Source: JAAZMI01 sp964603615 (GTDB lineage: Bacteria > Bacillota > Dethiobacteria > DTU022 > UBA8154). From it: a stretch of 50,353 nucleotides of DNA. Shown one piece after another: positions 6,362-15,342 of this stretch. The first letter of the stretch is position 1. Each line of letters starts with the position of its first letter. The notes beneath the pieces were generated by a model. It saw only the letters and a program-made list of their open reading frames with translations, did not search any database and was not told where the DNA came from. The translations under genes were made by a program, and so were the position numbers. The stretch spans positions 1-50,353 of the forward strand of contig CAZRVU010000012.1 in assembly GCA_964603615.1 (NCBI GenBank), written 5' to 3'.

Positions 6362-7888
6362 ATGGTTGAAGGAGTATTCGGAAGTTTAATGCAGGCTATC
6401 CCAGTTACATTCAACCTCATGAATATACTTTTGCTTTCCTTAGGAGTTCTTTTGGGCCTTTTAGTTGGGTTGATACCTGGTTTAGGGGCTATGGTTGGGA
6501 TGAGCCTGGTTTTGCCTTTAATATGGTTTATGAGTCCTGAAAAAGGGCTTCTTGTCCTGCTGGGGATTAATTCCGCGGTTATGACCGGCGGTTCAATCAC
6601 TGCAATTTTAGTGGGGATTCCCGGGGCTGCAACCAATGCGGCTACGGTTCTTGATGGTTACCCCATGACGCAAAGGGGCGAAGGGGCACGGGCGGTCGGT
6701 GCTTCACTTTGCAGTTCCGGGGTGGGGGGCGTATTATCTGTTGTCTTTGCTTGCGCCATGATCTTTCTTGTTGTTCCCCTGGTTTTAATTATGAAGTCCC
6801 CTGAGCTGACATTGTTAATAGTAATAGGGCTTTCCTTTATGGCCGGGGGCGTGGGTAGTTCTGGAGCAAAGACTAAAAACCTGATTGCCGGGATGGTGGG
6901 CATACTAGTTTCCCTTATTGGGATACAATCTACTACCGGGGCCCTTCGTTACACCTTCGGTGTTCCCTATCTTTTTAGCGGGATAGATTTAGTTGTGCTT
7001 TGTTTGGGAATATTCGGCCTCGGGGAAATAATGGACGTTTTCCTGAAGGGAGAAACCAGTATCACAACTGCTGAAATGGCCAAGGTAAGAATGAAAGATC
7101 TTTTAGAGGGATTTAAAGATACTTTCCGGCACTGGTGGTTGACTTTGCGCTGCAGCGTAATCGGTTATTTACTGGGTGTTCTGCCAGGTATTGGCGGCAT
7201 GATTGGCGTTTTTTTAGCGTATGGTTTTGGGAAGAAAGTTTCAAAACGCCCCGAAGAATGGGGTAAAGGTTGCGTAGAAGGAGTTATCGCTCCTGAATCC
7301 AGCAACAATGCTGTGGTCGGGGGCGCAACGCTGACCACTCTGGCTTTTGGTATCCCCGGAAGTTCGCCGATGGCATTAGTCCTGGCTACCTTTTTGGTTT
7401 ACGGTATTATACCGGGAAGGCCGCTAATTACAGAAAAACTGCCGCTTGTCTTCATAATACTGCTCGGAATAGCTGTAGCCAATGTACTTGCGGTGTTATT
7501 TTGCATGCCGCTAGTCTCCCCTTTGGCTAAGCTGACTACGGCCCAATTCAAATATCTTTTTTCGATTATATTAGTGCTAGTAACAGTGGGCGCTTTTGCT
7601 ACTACCCTGAAAATAGCGGATATAATTATCCTCATACCCATAGGCATACTGGGGGTGTGCATGAAAAGGTTTGACTATTCGCTGCCCTGCTTTTTGTTAG
7701 GTTTTGTTCTTGGACCAATTTTCGAATCTTATATGTGGCTTTCTTACAAAGTCTATGGGCCTACCTTTATGTTTTCCTCGCCGATCGCCATTTTGCTTAC
7801 CCTGGTCATTGCTGCTTGGTTTGCCAGCGCACTATTTAAGGGAACCATCTCTAAAAGGTTAAAAAAAATTAAGGAGATGAAACTGTGA
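6362..7888 (+). CDS. tctA: Tripartite tricarboxylate transporter, large membrane subunit
   Basis: A 508-residue polytopic protein with about 12 hydrophobic segments that forms the ion-coupled translocation channel of the TTT system. Diagnostic motifs are GLLVGLIPGLGAMVGMSL (about 31-48) and PGAATNAATVLDGYPMTQRG (about 86-105), with a second inverted set around LLGVLPGIGGMIGVF and APESSNNAVVGGA, as expected for the two pseudo-symmetric TctA halves. The start ATG at 6362 lies behind CAATGGAGATGAC, a moderate ribosome site. It lies 259 bases after tctC, further than usual, and its end overlaps tctB by four bases (GTGA). Confidence 0.95.
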   Translation: MVEGVFGSLMQAIPVTFNLMNILLLSLGVLLGLLVGLIPGLGAMVGMSLVLPLIWFMSPEKGLLVLLGINSAVMTGGSITAILVGIPGAATNAATVLDGYPMTQRGEGARAVGASLCSSGVGGVLSVVFACAMIFLVVPLVLIMKSPELTLLIVIGLSFMAGGVGSSGAKTKNLIAGMVGILVSLIGIQSTTGALRYTFGVPYLFSGIDLVVLCLGIFGLGEIMDVFLKGETSITTAEMAKVRMKDLLEGFKDTFRHWWLTLRCSVIGYLLGVLPGIGGMIGVFLAYGFGKKVSKRPEEWGKGCVEGVIAPESSNNAVVGGATLTTLAFGIPGSSPMALVLATFLVYGIIPGRPLITEKLPLVFIILLGIAVANVLAVLFCMPLVSPLAKLTTAQFKYLFSIILVLVTVGAFATTLKIADIIILIPIGILGVCMKRFDYSLPCFLLGFVLGPIFESYMWLSYKVYGPTFMFSSPIAILLTLVIAAWFASALFKGTISKRLKKIKEMKL

Positions 7889-8352
7889 GCATGCGCTTAA
7901 AATACGGTTCATATTTTCTTATATTCCTTATAATAATTGCAGTAATATTTCTTATCTTTACGCTGCGGTTTACGCGTTTGGAAGCCCAACTTACGGGTAT
8001 ATTGGCATCGGCGGCAACCATTGTGCTGGGGATAATTCAACTGCTCCAGGAAATCAAAAGTCAAAAGGAGGTTTTAAAGGCAGAAAAACAACCGCAAAAA
8101 AAAGCTGAAGCCAATATATTTTTACGGAGAACGGGTTCCTTGGCGTTGTGGGTAGGGGGATTTACAATTGTAACTTATGTGCTAGGTTTTCTTATATCCA
8201 TCCCTTTGTTTTTAATTTCCTTTTTAAAATGCCAACATACCGGTTGGCGTGAAACTATTATTACGGCTGTCGTTGTAACGGTGCTAACTTACGGGCTTTT
8301 TGAAGCCTTGTTAGTGGTCCGGCTATGGAGGGGTTTGATCCCGCTGTTCTAG
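7885..8352 (+). CDS. tctB: Tripartite tricarboxylate transporter, small membrane subunit
   Basis: A 155-residue protein with four hydrophobic segments (about 8-28, 34-54, 88-112, 118-150) separated by a charged loop (QEIKSQKEVLKAEKQPQKK), the size and topology of TctB. It pairs with TctA in the membrane. The GTG start overlaps the tctA stop as GTGA, with AAGGAGATG just upstream, so the two are translationally coupled. An internal ATG two codons later is an alternative start. TctB proteins diverge widely, and assignment rests on size, topology and position. Confidence 0.85.
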   Translation: MSMRLKYGSYFLIFLIIIAVIFLIFTLRFTRLEAQLTGILASAATIVLGIIQLLQEIKSQKEVLKAEKQPQKKAEANIFLRRTGSLALWVGGFTIVTYVLGFLISIPLFLISFLKCQHTGWRETIITAVVVTVLTYGLFEALLVVRLWRGLIPLF

Positions 8353-8427
8353 CGGCAGCTTCTAGAAATTTAACGGTATATACAATTTATTTGAGGATTC
8401 AGAAATAATGGAAGGAGATTATTAAAA

Positions 8428-9432
8428 ATGATAATTGACGTTTATGCTCATATACTCCCGCCAAAGTATCTAGAGGAACGTAACAGGAGAGCCGGTAAAG
8501 GTTTTACTTCCCAGTACACAAAATATCCGGTTGCCAACCCTGGATTAACCGACTTAGACCTCAGATTAAAAATTATGGATAGATACCCTGAATACGCACA
8601 ATTGTTGACAATTGCCGGGCCAAACGTGGAAAGCATTACGGAGCCTAAAGATGCTGCAGAGCTGGCCTATATTGCCAATGAGGAGATGGCAGAGTTGGTT
8701 GCCACCTATCCCGAAAAATTTATAGCTGCTATAGCCTGTTTGCCGATGAGCGATGTGGATGCAGCGCTGAAAGAAGCAGAAAGGGCAATAAAAGACCTCC
8801 GGTTTAGGGGGGTGGAGATATTTACCGACATAAACGGTAAGCCTGTAGATTCACCGGAATTCATGCCTTTATATGAAATGATGGAACAATACAATCTCCC
8901 CATATTGCTTCACCCGCGCCGTGTAAGTTCGAAACCGGATTATGCCGGCGAGACAGAATCCAAGTACCAAATATATACAAACTTCGGCTGGCCCTACGAG
9001 ACCTCCATGGCTATGGCCCGGCTGGCCTTCAGCGGTATATTCGATCAATATCCCAATCTTAAAGTAATAACCCACCATGCCGGCGGGATGGTGCCATTTT
9101 TTAGCAAAAGGATCCAGCTATCCAAGGACTTCCACGAAATGCGGATGGGTTATAAATTTGAGCCGTTTCTTACCAAGCACCCCATAGATTACTACCGTAT
9201 GTTCTATTGCGACACAGCAATACAGGGTAATACGCCGGCATTGATGTGTGCTTATGATTTCTTTGGTGCCGGGCACATGGTCTTTGGTACGGATATGCCC
9301 TATGATAATCAGTTTGGTAACCGGGTTATTGAGGCAACAATCCGTTCGATCAAAGAAATGGATATAACGGAAGACGCTAAAAAATTGATATTCGAGGAAA
9401 ATGCCAGGAAACTATTTCGTTTACCCGTTTAA
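8428..9432 (+). CDS. Amidohydrolase-2 family protein (ACMSD/decarboxylase-like) with altered metal site
   Basis: A 334-residue TIM-barrel protein of the Amidohydrolase_2 family, whose members decarboxylate or hydrate carboxylic acids (ACMSD, gamma-resorcylate decarboxylase, oxalomesaconate hydratase types). Landmarks are DVYAHILPPKY at the N-terminus, LLHPRR (His162), VITHHAGG (His216/217) and FGTDMPYD (Asp289). The usual strand-1 HxH metal motif is YxH here (Tyr6, His8), so one canonical zinc ligand is missing; other branches of the family also vary this motif. The ATG at 8428 follows GGAAGGAG. It sits 75 bases after tctB and probably acts on the imported compound or its product; the substrate is unknown. 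Confidence 0.85.
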   Translation: MIIDVYAHILPPKYLEERNRRAGKGFTSQYTKYPVANPGLTDLDLRLKIMDRYPEYAQLLTIAGPNVESITEPKDAAELAYIANEEMAELVATYPEKFIAAIACLPMSDVDAALKEAERAIKDLRFRGVEIFTDINGKPVDSPEFMPLYEMMEQYNLPILLHPRRVSSKPDYAGETESKYQIYTNFGWPYETSMAMARLAFSGIFDQYPNLKVITHHAGGMVPFFSKRIQLSKDFHEMRMGYKFEPFLTKHPIDYYRMFYCDTAIQGNTPALMCAYDFFGAGHMVFGTDMPYDNQFGNRVIEATIRSIKEMDITEDAKKLIFEENARKLFRLPV

Positions 9433-9457
9433 CCTGGACTAATTATCCGGAGCCCGC

Positions 9458-9677
9458 TTGAAGGCAAAAAAATTTTTCACTTGCGGATGGGCACTTGCCT
9501 TGGGGATGCTGAATGTGATCATTAATGAGGAGCTGTATGACAAACTTTTTGTTGAACGCTGGACAGTGGGCTTTAACGAGCTTAAAGCCCATATCCAGCA
9601 GTACACCCCCGGGATGGTTAGTTGCTGGCATTACCTGGTTGCCGGCTGAAATGATTAAACAGGCAACCAGGCACTGA
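9458..9677 (+). pseudogene. Remnant of a molybdopterin oxidoreductase gene
   Basis: The frame from 9458 reads WALALGMLNVIINEELYDKL and FVERWTVGFNELKAHIQQYT, which match the conserved ALALGMLNVII...FVE.WT.GF.EL...YTP segment of bis-MGD molybdopterin oxidoreductases (DMSO reductase superfamily). At about 9620 the match moves to another frame, VAGITWLPAEMIKQATRH (9621-9674), followed by TGA. The piece therefore carries a frameshift and is only about 70 residues of a protein that is normally 700 or more; the residues before the match suggest an internal deletion. It is non-functional debris between the amidohydrolase and the YeiH gene, showing that a molybdenum enzyme gene was once here or was brought in by recombination. 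Confidence 0.75.
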
Positions 9678-9710
9678 AGAAGTAGGGGGGGGCAAGGAGG
9701 CACTGCAAAC

Positions 9711-10763
9711 ATGGCAAAAATACCTGCCGCTAAATATACCAACTGGCACAGCTATATAAAGAGGATTTTCCCCGGGCTTGGCCTTTGCATTATTCTAGGA
9801 ATTGTTGCCAGGCTGATAGATACGAACATAGTGCCCGCGCAGCTCTTTATTTTTAACTATGCCGTCATAGGTATCCTCTTGGGGATATTTGTGAAAAATG
9901 TTTTCAAACTTCCCGCTAAATATCATGACGGTATTGAATTTTCAACAAAGATATGCCTTTATACAGGTATTGTTTTGCTTGGAGCCGGATTAAACCTGCA
10001 GAAGATCTTTGCAATTGGCGGCACGGCTGTATTGATGGTTGCCGTTTCAATAACTTTCAGTATTGCTTTTTGTGGTTGGATTGCTAAAAAAACAGGTGCA
10101 GGTGAACGTTTGGGGCATCTAGTGGGTACAGGCATTGGGGTTTGCGGGGTATCGGCCATTATTGCCATTGCCCCGGCTATTAAAGCAAAAGAAAAGGAAA
10201 TCGTAACTGCAATTGGGGCGGCCCTTTTGCCGGATGTCATAGTTTTAATAAGCTTGCCGCTAATTGGACATGCCCTGGGCTGGAGCGATAATTTGGCCGG
10301 GTTCATGGCGGGGGTAGTACCCTCCAATACAGCCCAGTGTATAGCCATTGGGTATGCTTACAGTGAGCCGGCCGGTATGATTGCTACTGTTGTAAAATCA
10401 GCACGAAATGCACTTATGCCGGTAGCCATTTTGGTGATGACCTACATATACACACTCAGGGGGCTGCCAGTGGACGAGAGGCTAGGAATTGGCCTGCTTT
10501 GGAATAAGTTCCCCAAATTTGTTGTTGGCTTTTTAATAGCAGCAACGCTGAACAGTATAGGGCTTATTCCTGCACAAAGTGCACCTGTAATTAAGGACAT
10601 CTCCACTTGGTTTTTTGTAGTTAGCTTTGTAGGGATAGGTGCCTTTATTGATTTCAAGGGATTAGGCAAAAGAGATATAACTGTCATCGGCTTTGGCTTC
10701 ATAATGACACTTATTCTCTGGTCCTACACATATTTTTTTAGCACTGTTGTTCTTTCTTTTTGA
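9711..10763 (+). CDS. YeiH/UPF0324 family putative anion (sulfate) exporter
   Basis: A 350-residue integral membrane protein with about ten hydrophobic segments. It matches the YeiH/UPF0324 family, with the conserved GIVLLGAGLNLQKIF, GVCGVSAIIAIAPAIKAKEK and VVPSNTAQCIAIGYAYS regions. Family members are annotated as sulfate exporters on thin evidence; the real substrate is unsettled. AAGGAGG lies 12 bases ahead of the ATG. Its place between the amidohydrolase and an AprA-like flavoprotein is compatible with export of an inorganic anion made during breakdown of the imported compound, but this is inference. Confidence 0.85.
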   Translation: MAKIPAAKYTNWHSYIKRIFPGLGLCIILGIVARLIDTNIVPAQLFIFNYAVIGILLGIFVKNVFKLPAKYHDGIEFSTKICLYTGIVLLGAGLNLQKIFAIGGTAVLMVAVSITFSIAFCGWIAKKTGAGERLGHLVGTGIGVCGVSAIIAIAPAIKAKEKEIVTAIGAALLPDVIVLISLPLIGHALGWSDNLAGFMAGVVPSNTAQCIAIGYAYSEPAGMIATVVKSARNALMPVAILVMTYIYTLRGLPVDERLGIGLLWNKFPKFVVGFLIAATLNSIGLIPAQSAPVIKDISTWFFVVSFVGIGAFIDFKGLGKRDITVIGFGFIMTLILWSYTYFFSTVVLSF

Positions 10764-10915
10764 AATAGCTGCAGCAAGAAAGCGCCCGTAAAAAGTGGCT
10801 ATTTACTATGAAAATTATGAGCGGGCTTTTGCCGGGCGGGCCTCTGCTTGAAAGATTAAGGATTAAGTTTAACAAGTAACTTGGAAATCTAAATACAGAG
10901 ATAGGAGATTTGGCT

Positions 10916-12613
10916 ATGCATCCGCGGCAGAATGAGCATTTTAAAGAAACATATCTTCAAACGGATGTTTTGATCATCGGAGGAGGGGTGGCCGGCCTTA
11001 ATGCTGCCATTACAGCAGCCCGGTTGGGGGTAAGCGTTATTGTTACCGATAAGGGCCACATAGAACGGAGTGGCAATATCTCCGGCGGGGTAGACCATTT
11101 TTTAGCGTATCTCGATACTGATGCCGGGTGGGATTCCAGGGAGGCCTACCTTAAATTTACAGCTAAGAGCTCCTACGGAGCCACAGATCTTAGGGTCGTC
11201 GAATCGGTATATTGTGACGAATTACAGGAAGCCTTGCAGCGCCAGGTAGAGATAGGTTGTCCCCTGCACCGCCCGGATGGAAGTTATTTCCGTACCCAGT
11301 CCTACGGCCAGCCGGGCCCCTGGTGGATCAATTTTAACGGTAAAAAGATGAAACCTTTGCTTGGGAAGGCTGTACGTAAAGCAGGCTGCGTTGTTCTGGA
11401 TAGGGTAGTTATGACGGATTTATTTGTCAAGGACGGCGAAGTTTGCGGCGGCGTGGGATTTAATATTAGGGAGGGCACCTTTTTTATCATTCAAGCGAAA
11501 GCGGTTATCGTCACGACGGGTGGCACTAACAGGCTTTTTCAAAATCCCACAGGCCTCAGTTTTAACACCTGGATGTGTCCGGTGAACACCGGTGACGGAG
11601 CTGCAATGGCCTTCCGGGCTGGTGCGGTGCTTGCCAATATTGAATACCTGCGTATGTCCGTTGTGCCGCGGGGTTTCAATGCTGCAGGCCTCAATGCTTT
11701 GGTGGGCATGGGGGCTGTGCTGGTTAATGCTTTGGGCGATGAATTCATGAAAAACTATGATCCGGCAGGGATGAAGGCACCCCGCTTTAAGTTAGTTGAA
11801 GGGGTGCTTAAAGAAATAAGAGACAACCGGGGTCCGGTTTATGTTGATTGCCGCCATCTCGATCCCAACGGTTTAAAGCATCTTGTGACTACTTTAGGCT
11901 ATGATAAAGACACCCTCCCCGATTTTTTTACCCAAAAAGAGATAGATTTAAGTAAAGATTTATTGGAGGTTTACCCTTCTGACGGTATGCAGGGAGGCCC
12001 TACTGAAGTTTGCGGCAGTGGCATTAAAATTGGGCCGGATTGCTCAGCGAATGTAGCCGGGCTTTATGCTGCCGGAAACGGCAGCGACCAGTGCCGGAGT
12101 TTACATATGGCCGTTACGGGTGGCATCCATGCGGGGCGCTTTGCCGCGGCGTACGCCCAAAAGGTACAGGGAGCGCCATACCCGGATTTACAAAAAAATA
12201 AAATAAAGGCAATAAAAAGGGAGCTTTATGCCCCGCTTGAGGAAAAAAGTAAGCGCAATATTAGCTGGCAAGAGTACGAGGATGTTTTACAGCGCATTGT
12301 AACTGAAGGACTGGGCCCTGTGCGCCACGAGGCGTTATTAAAACTTACCGGTGAACGGCTTTCCAGGATGGGAAAGTGGTTTGAGCAGACAAAAGCTGAC
12401 AATTACCATGAACTATGCCGCCTGTTTGAAAATAAAAGTAAATTAACTGTGGCGGAAGCGATGGTTAAAGCTGCATTAATGCGCAAAGAAAGCCGTTTCG
12501 GCCTTTGTCATCACCGCTCAGACTACCCGGAAACAGATGATGCCTGGACGGGGCAGATATTGGTTAGCCGGGGCCAAAATGAACAGATTAATACCTCCTT
12601 TTGCAAGTTATAA
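10916..12613 (+). CDS. Fumarate reductase/AprA-like FAD flavoprotein subunit
   Basis: A 565-residue flavoprotein of the succinate dehydrogenase/fumarate reductase/adenylylsulfate reductase alpha family. Residues about 17-45 are the FAD-binding fold (VLIIGGGVAGLNAAITAARL); the FAD_binding_2 domain runs to about 400 and includes SGNISGGVDHF, VPRGFNAAGLNALVGMG and GLYAAGNGSDQC. The C-terminal helical domain ends with ESRFGLCHHRSDYPETDD, typical of the family. I chose the ATG at 10916, eight bases after ATAGGAG, over the TTG at 10910. The two-cluster ferredoxin gene 140 bases downstream suggests an AprA/AprB-like two-subunit reductase or dehydrogenase. The substrate is unknown, and nothing shows that APS is used. 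Confidence 0.88.
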   Translation: MHPRQNEHFKETYLQTDVLIIGGGVAGLNAAITAARLGVSVIVTDKGHIERSGNISGGVDHFLAYLDTDAGWDSREAYLKFTAKSSYGATDLRVVESVYCDELQEALQRQVEIGCPLHRPDGSYFRTQSYGQPGPWWINFNGKKMKPLLGKAVRKAGCVVLDRVVMTDLFVKDGEVCGGVGFNIREGTFFIIQAKAVIVTTGGTNRLFQNPTGLSFNTWMCPVNTGDGAAMAFRAGAVLANIEYLRMSVVPRGFNAAGLNALVGMGAVLVNALGDEFMKNYDPAGMKAPRFKLVEGVLKEIRDNRGPVYVDCRHLDPNGLKHLVTTLGYDKDTLPDFFTQKEIDLSKDLLEVYPSDGMQGGPTEVCGSGIKIGPDCSANVAGLYAAGNGSDQCRSLHMAVTGGIHAGRFAAAYAQKVQGAPYPDLQKNKIKAIKRELYAPLEEKSKRNISWQEYEDVLQRIVTEGLGPVRHEALLKLTGERLSRMGKWFEQTKADNYHELCRLFENKSKLTVAEAMVKAALMRKESRFGLCHHRSDYPETDDAWTGQILVSRGQNEQINTSFCKL

Positions 12614-12755
12614 TTTTCGATAAACTCCAGGACTTTCTTAATCCTGGCTTAGCTTGATTGATAAAAGCAAAATATTCGTTAAAAAGGCAAGGAATATTTG
12701 TCTTGTAAGGGATGCTTCTAAAAATTAAAACTATTTATTAAAGGGGGGTGATCTT

Positions 12756-12986
12756 TTGCCGCCGGTAATTGATCTAGAAACGTGTAATGGCTGTGGCCGG
12801 TGTGAAGACAGTTGCCCGATTAATGTAATAGCCCTGGATCGGGAGAAAAAAACAGCTTTTGTTCGTTACCCGGATGAATGCTGGCACTGTGGTTCCTGCC
12901 GGCAAGAATGCCCCACGGGCAGTTTAAAAATTATTTTTCCATTAAGGATGGTGCTGTGCAGCGGGGGGCTTCCTTTTAGCATTTAA
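12756..12986 (+). CDS. Two-[4Fe-4S] ferredoxin, AprB-like partner of the flavoprotein
   Basis: A 76-residue ferredoxin with two Cys motifs, CNGCGRCEDSCP and CWHCGSCRQECP, each ligating a [4Fe-4S] cluster. The spacing and the loop with a WHCGSC centre resemble the N-terminal part of AprB, the electron-transfer subunit of adenylylsulfate reductase. Start is TTG at 12756 behind AAAGGGGGGTG. The last 20 residues are hydrophobic and unlike AprB; the stop codon falls inside a 12-bp tandem repeat. It most likely carries electrons between the upstream flavoprotein and the cell's ferredoxin pool. Confidence 0.88.
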   Translation: MPPVIDLETCNGCGRCEDSCPINVIALDREKKTAFVRYPDECWHCGSCRQECPTGSLKIIFPLRMVLCSGGLPFSI

Positions 12987-13014
12987 CTTGGCATTTAACT
13001 TAGCATTTAACGGA
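12979..13014 (+). repeat. Three 12-bp tandem units at the end of the ferredoxin gene
   Basis: GCATTTAACTTG, GCATTTAACTTA and GCATTTAACGGA follow one another directly. The first unit contains the TAA of the ferredoxin gene and each unit repeats the same trinucleotide. No function is evident. Confidence 0.8.
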
Positions 13015-13057
13015 TTTTAAACTAACGATGATAATTCACAAAGGGGTTGAATGATTG

Positions 13058-14260
13058 ATGTCAATATTTTCCCTGTCTTCGAAGGTTGAAGCCATTCCTT
13101 TTGCCGGGATCAGGAGGGTATATGAAAAAGCCGAGCAGCTTACAGCCCGGGGTGTTAAAGTTATCCGCTTTGATATCGGAAGGCCCGATTTTGATACCCC
13201 TGAGCACATCAAGCAGGCGGCTATTGAAGCGCTACAGAAAGGATTTGTCCATTATACCCCCAATTTAGGTCTTTTGTTGTTAAGAAAAGCCATTGCGGAG
13301 ACTATTCTGCGTGACAAAAGCGTAAATTACGATCCAGAAAAAGAGATCATAGTAACTGCCGGTGGCCAGGAAGCTTTGTTCTTAACTTTCATTTCCCTCC
13401 TGGAGGAAGGCGATGAAGTTCTTGTGCCAGATCCGGGGTACGGTCAATATACGACGGGGGCCCGCTTAGCAGGTGCGGTGCCGCTGGCAGTTCCTTTAAA
13501 AGAGGGCGGCAACTCCATGCTGGATTTAGCTTTTGCACAAACCCTTGTTTCCAAGCGGACACGAATGCTAGTTGTCAATTCCCCCCATAACCCGACAGGG
13601 GGCGTGTTAACACGGGATCAGGTGGAGGAGATCTGCCTCTTTGCCCAAAAAAATGGGTTAATAATTGTTTCCGACGAAGCCTACGACAAAATTCTTTATG
13701 CGGGAAAGGCTCATATAAGCCCCGCCTCGATAAAGGGAATGGATAAAATTACTGTTATGTGTGGTTCACTTTCCAAAGCCTATTCTATGACGGGGTGGAG
13801 GATTGGTTACATTGCATCCCCGCCGGAACTTATTTCTGCAGCCGTAAAAGTGCAGCAAAACGTTTTGCTTTCGGTATGTTCTTTTGCCCAGTATGGTGCA
13901 TTGGAAGCTTTAAAGGGTTCACAAGAAAGCGTTCGAAATATGGTTGACGAGTTTAACAAAAGGCGGCAAATAATTATAGAGGGCATTAAAAAATGCCCCG
14001 GCCTCGAATGCCCTATAATTCCGGAAGGCGCATTTTATTTTTTTGTTCGCTTTAACGTTCCGGGTTTTAACGCGGTCCAACTAGGCGATTACCTCCTGGA
14101 GCGGGCGGGCGTGGCTTTAGTCCCGGGCACCACCTTTGGGGAAAAAGGAGAAAACCACCTGCGTATTTCATTTACTACATCTTATGAGGATTGCTTGGAG
14201 GGAATGGAAAGGATCGGCGAAGCTATGTCTGCGTTGCTAAAAGAAAGGAAGCCAATTTAA
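13058..14260 (+). CDS. PLP-dependent aminotransferase, class I/II (AspB-like)
   Basis: A 400-residue fold-type I aminotransferase that moves an amino group between an amino acid and a 2-oxoacid. Visible landmarks are the substrate loop at FDIGRPDFDTP (about 38-48), the PLP phosphate contacts in TAGGQEAL, NSPHNPTGG (about 174-182), SDEAYD (205-210), the Schiff-base lysine Lys240 in GSLSKAYSMTGWRIGY, and the carboxylate-binding Arg in LRISF near 374. AAGGGG lies 11 bases ahead of the ATG; a TTG one codon earlier is equally possible. The stop overlaps the next gene's start (TAATG), so aminotransferase and 2-hydroxyacid dehydrogenase are coupled and probably share a 2-oxoacid. Confidence 0.92.
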   Translation: MSIFSLSSKVEAIPFAGIRRVYEKAEQLTARGVKVIRFDIGRPDFDTPEHIKQAAIEALQKGFVHYTPNLGLLLLRKAIAETILRDKSVNYDPEKEIIVTAGGQEALFLTFISLLEEGDEVLVPDPGYGQYTTGARLAGAVPLAVPLKEGGNSMLDLAFAQTLVSKRTRMLVVNSPHNPTGGVLTRDQVEEICLFAQKNGLIIVSDEAYDKILYAGKAHISPASIKGMDKITVMCGSLSKAYSMTGWRIGYIASPPELISAAVKVQQNVLLSVCSFAQYGALEALKGSQESVRNMVDEFNKRRQIIIEGIKKCPGLECPIIPEGAFYFFVRFNVPGFNAVQLGDYLLERAGVALVPGTTFGEKGENHLRISFTTSYEDCLEGMERIGEAMSALLKERKPI

Positions 14261-15288
14261 TGACAAAAACCATCAGCCTTTTACCGCAGGAGCTGTTCGA
14301 AAGAAGTAAGGTAGAGATACCTTTGGGGTGGGATTTTGTCTTTCTTAAAGAGCGGGGCGAGGATGATATTATTAAAGCTTGCAAAGGGGCCGATTTTCTA
14401 TTGGTTGCGGCGGCGTATCCGCCGGTTACATCATTGGTGTTGGAAAACATCCCTTCTGTCAGTCTGGTACAGGTCTTTGGTGCAGGTTTTGATCAGGTTA
14501 ACACGGATACGGCCCGGGAGTTAAACCTCCCCGTAGCTAATACTCCGGGTCAGAATGCTGCAACTGTAGCTGAATTCACAATAGGCGTACTTGTTGCTTT
14601 ACAAAGGAAGATGGCCTGGAGTGACAAGGAGGTTAAAGCTGGAAATCACGGGGCCATCAAGCAAAAGCTTTTGGCATCCGGGTTGAAAGAAATAGATGGT
14701 ACAAGGATTGGCCTGGTGGGATTGGGGGCTATTGGGCGCCAAGTTGCAAGATTGCTAACTTTTATGGGCGCGCAGGTAAGCTATTACGATCCCTTACGTG
14801 CTGATAGGGACATTGAAAAAAAGCTAAAGGTTACCTATTGTTCGTTTATTGAACTTCTGGAAAACAATGAAGTAATAAGCTTACATGTTCCTTTAAACAG
14901 ATATACCCATGGCCTGCTAGCGAGGGTGGAACTAGACCTGATGCAACCAGGGTCATTGCTAATAAATACTTCACGCGGTGAAGTTGTTGATCAAAAAGCT
15001 TTAGCAGAAGCACTTGAAAACGGCTCTATCGGAGGGGCTGCTGTGGACACGCTTTCTCCTGAGCCGCCTTTAACGGATCACCCCCTATTGAATTTGCCGG
15101 CGCCCGTAGCTGATAAGGTCATCCTTACCCCACATATTGCAGGTGTTACCAGAAATTCATTTGCCCGCATGTTAAAAGAAGCAATGGAAAACCTGCAACG
15201 TACCTCGGCAGGGGAAGATCCCCAATATGTAGTTAATGGTATTACCAGGGCCAGGGTTGCAAAAGGCGATACAAATAAAATTCCATAA
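14260..15288 (+). CDS. D-isomer-specific 2-hydroxyacid dehydrogenase
   Basis: A 342-residue NAD(P)-dependent dehydrogenase interconverting 2-hydroxyacids and 2-oxoacids. The nucleotide-binding motif GLVGLGAIGR lies at 151-160 with Asp178 after the second strand, which favours NAD. The catalytic set is present: Arg239 (INTSRGEVVDQ), Glu268 (SPEPPL) and His292 (LTPHIAGVT). The C-terminal tail is longer than usual and basic. I chose ATG 14260 because it overlaps the aminotransferase stop and has AGAAAGGAAG upstream; an earlier in-frame start would lack a site and overlap the aminotransferase further. Phosphoglycerate dehydrogenase-like members look similar, so the substrate is open. Confidence 0.93.
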   Translation: MTKTISLLPQELFERSKVEIPLGWDFVFLKERGEDDIIKACKGADFLLVAAAYPPVTSLVLENIPSVSLVQVFGAGFDQVNTDTARELNLPVANTPGQNAATVAEFTIGVLVALQRKMAWSDKEVKAGNHGAIKQKLLASGLKEIDGTRIGLVGLGAIGRQVARLLTFMGAQVSYYDPLRADRDIEKKLKVTYCSFIELLENNEVISLHVPLNRYTHGLLARVELDLMQPGSLLINTSRGEVVDQKALAEALENGSIGGAAVDTLSPEPPLTDHPLLNLPAPVADKVILTPHIAGVTRNSFARMLKEAMENLQRTSAGEDPQYVVNGITRARVAKGDTNKIP

Positions 15289-15342
15289 AAAGATAAATAA
15301 ATATTGTATTCTTAAAAAACTTTTAGGGAGGAAATTATTATA

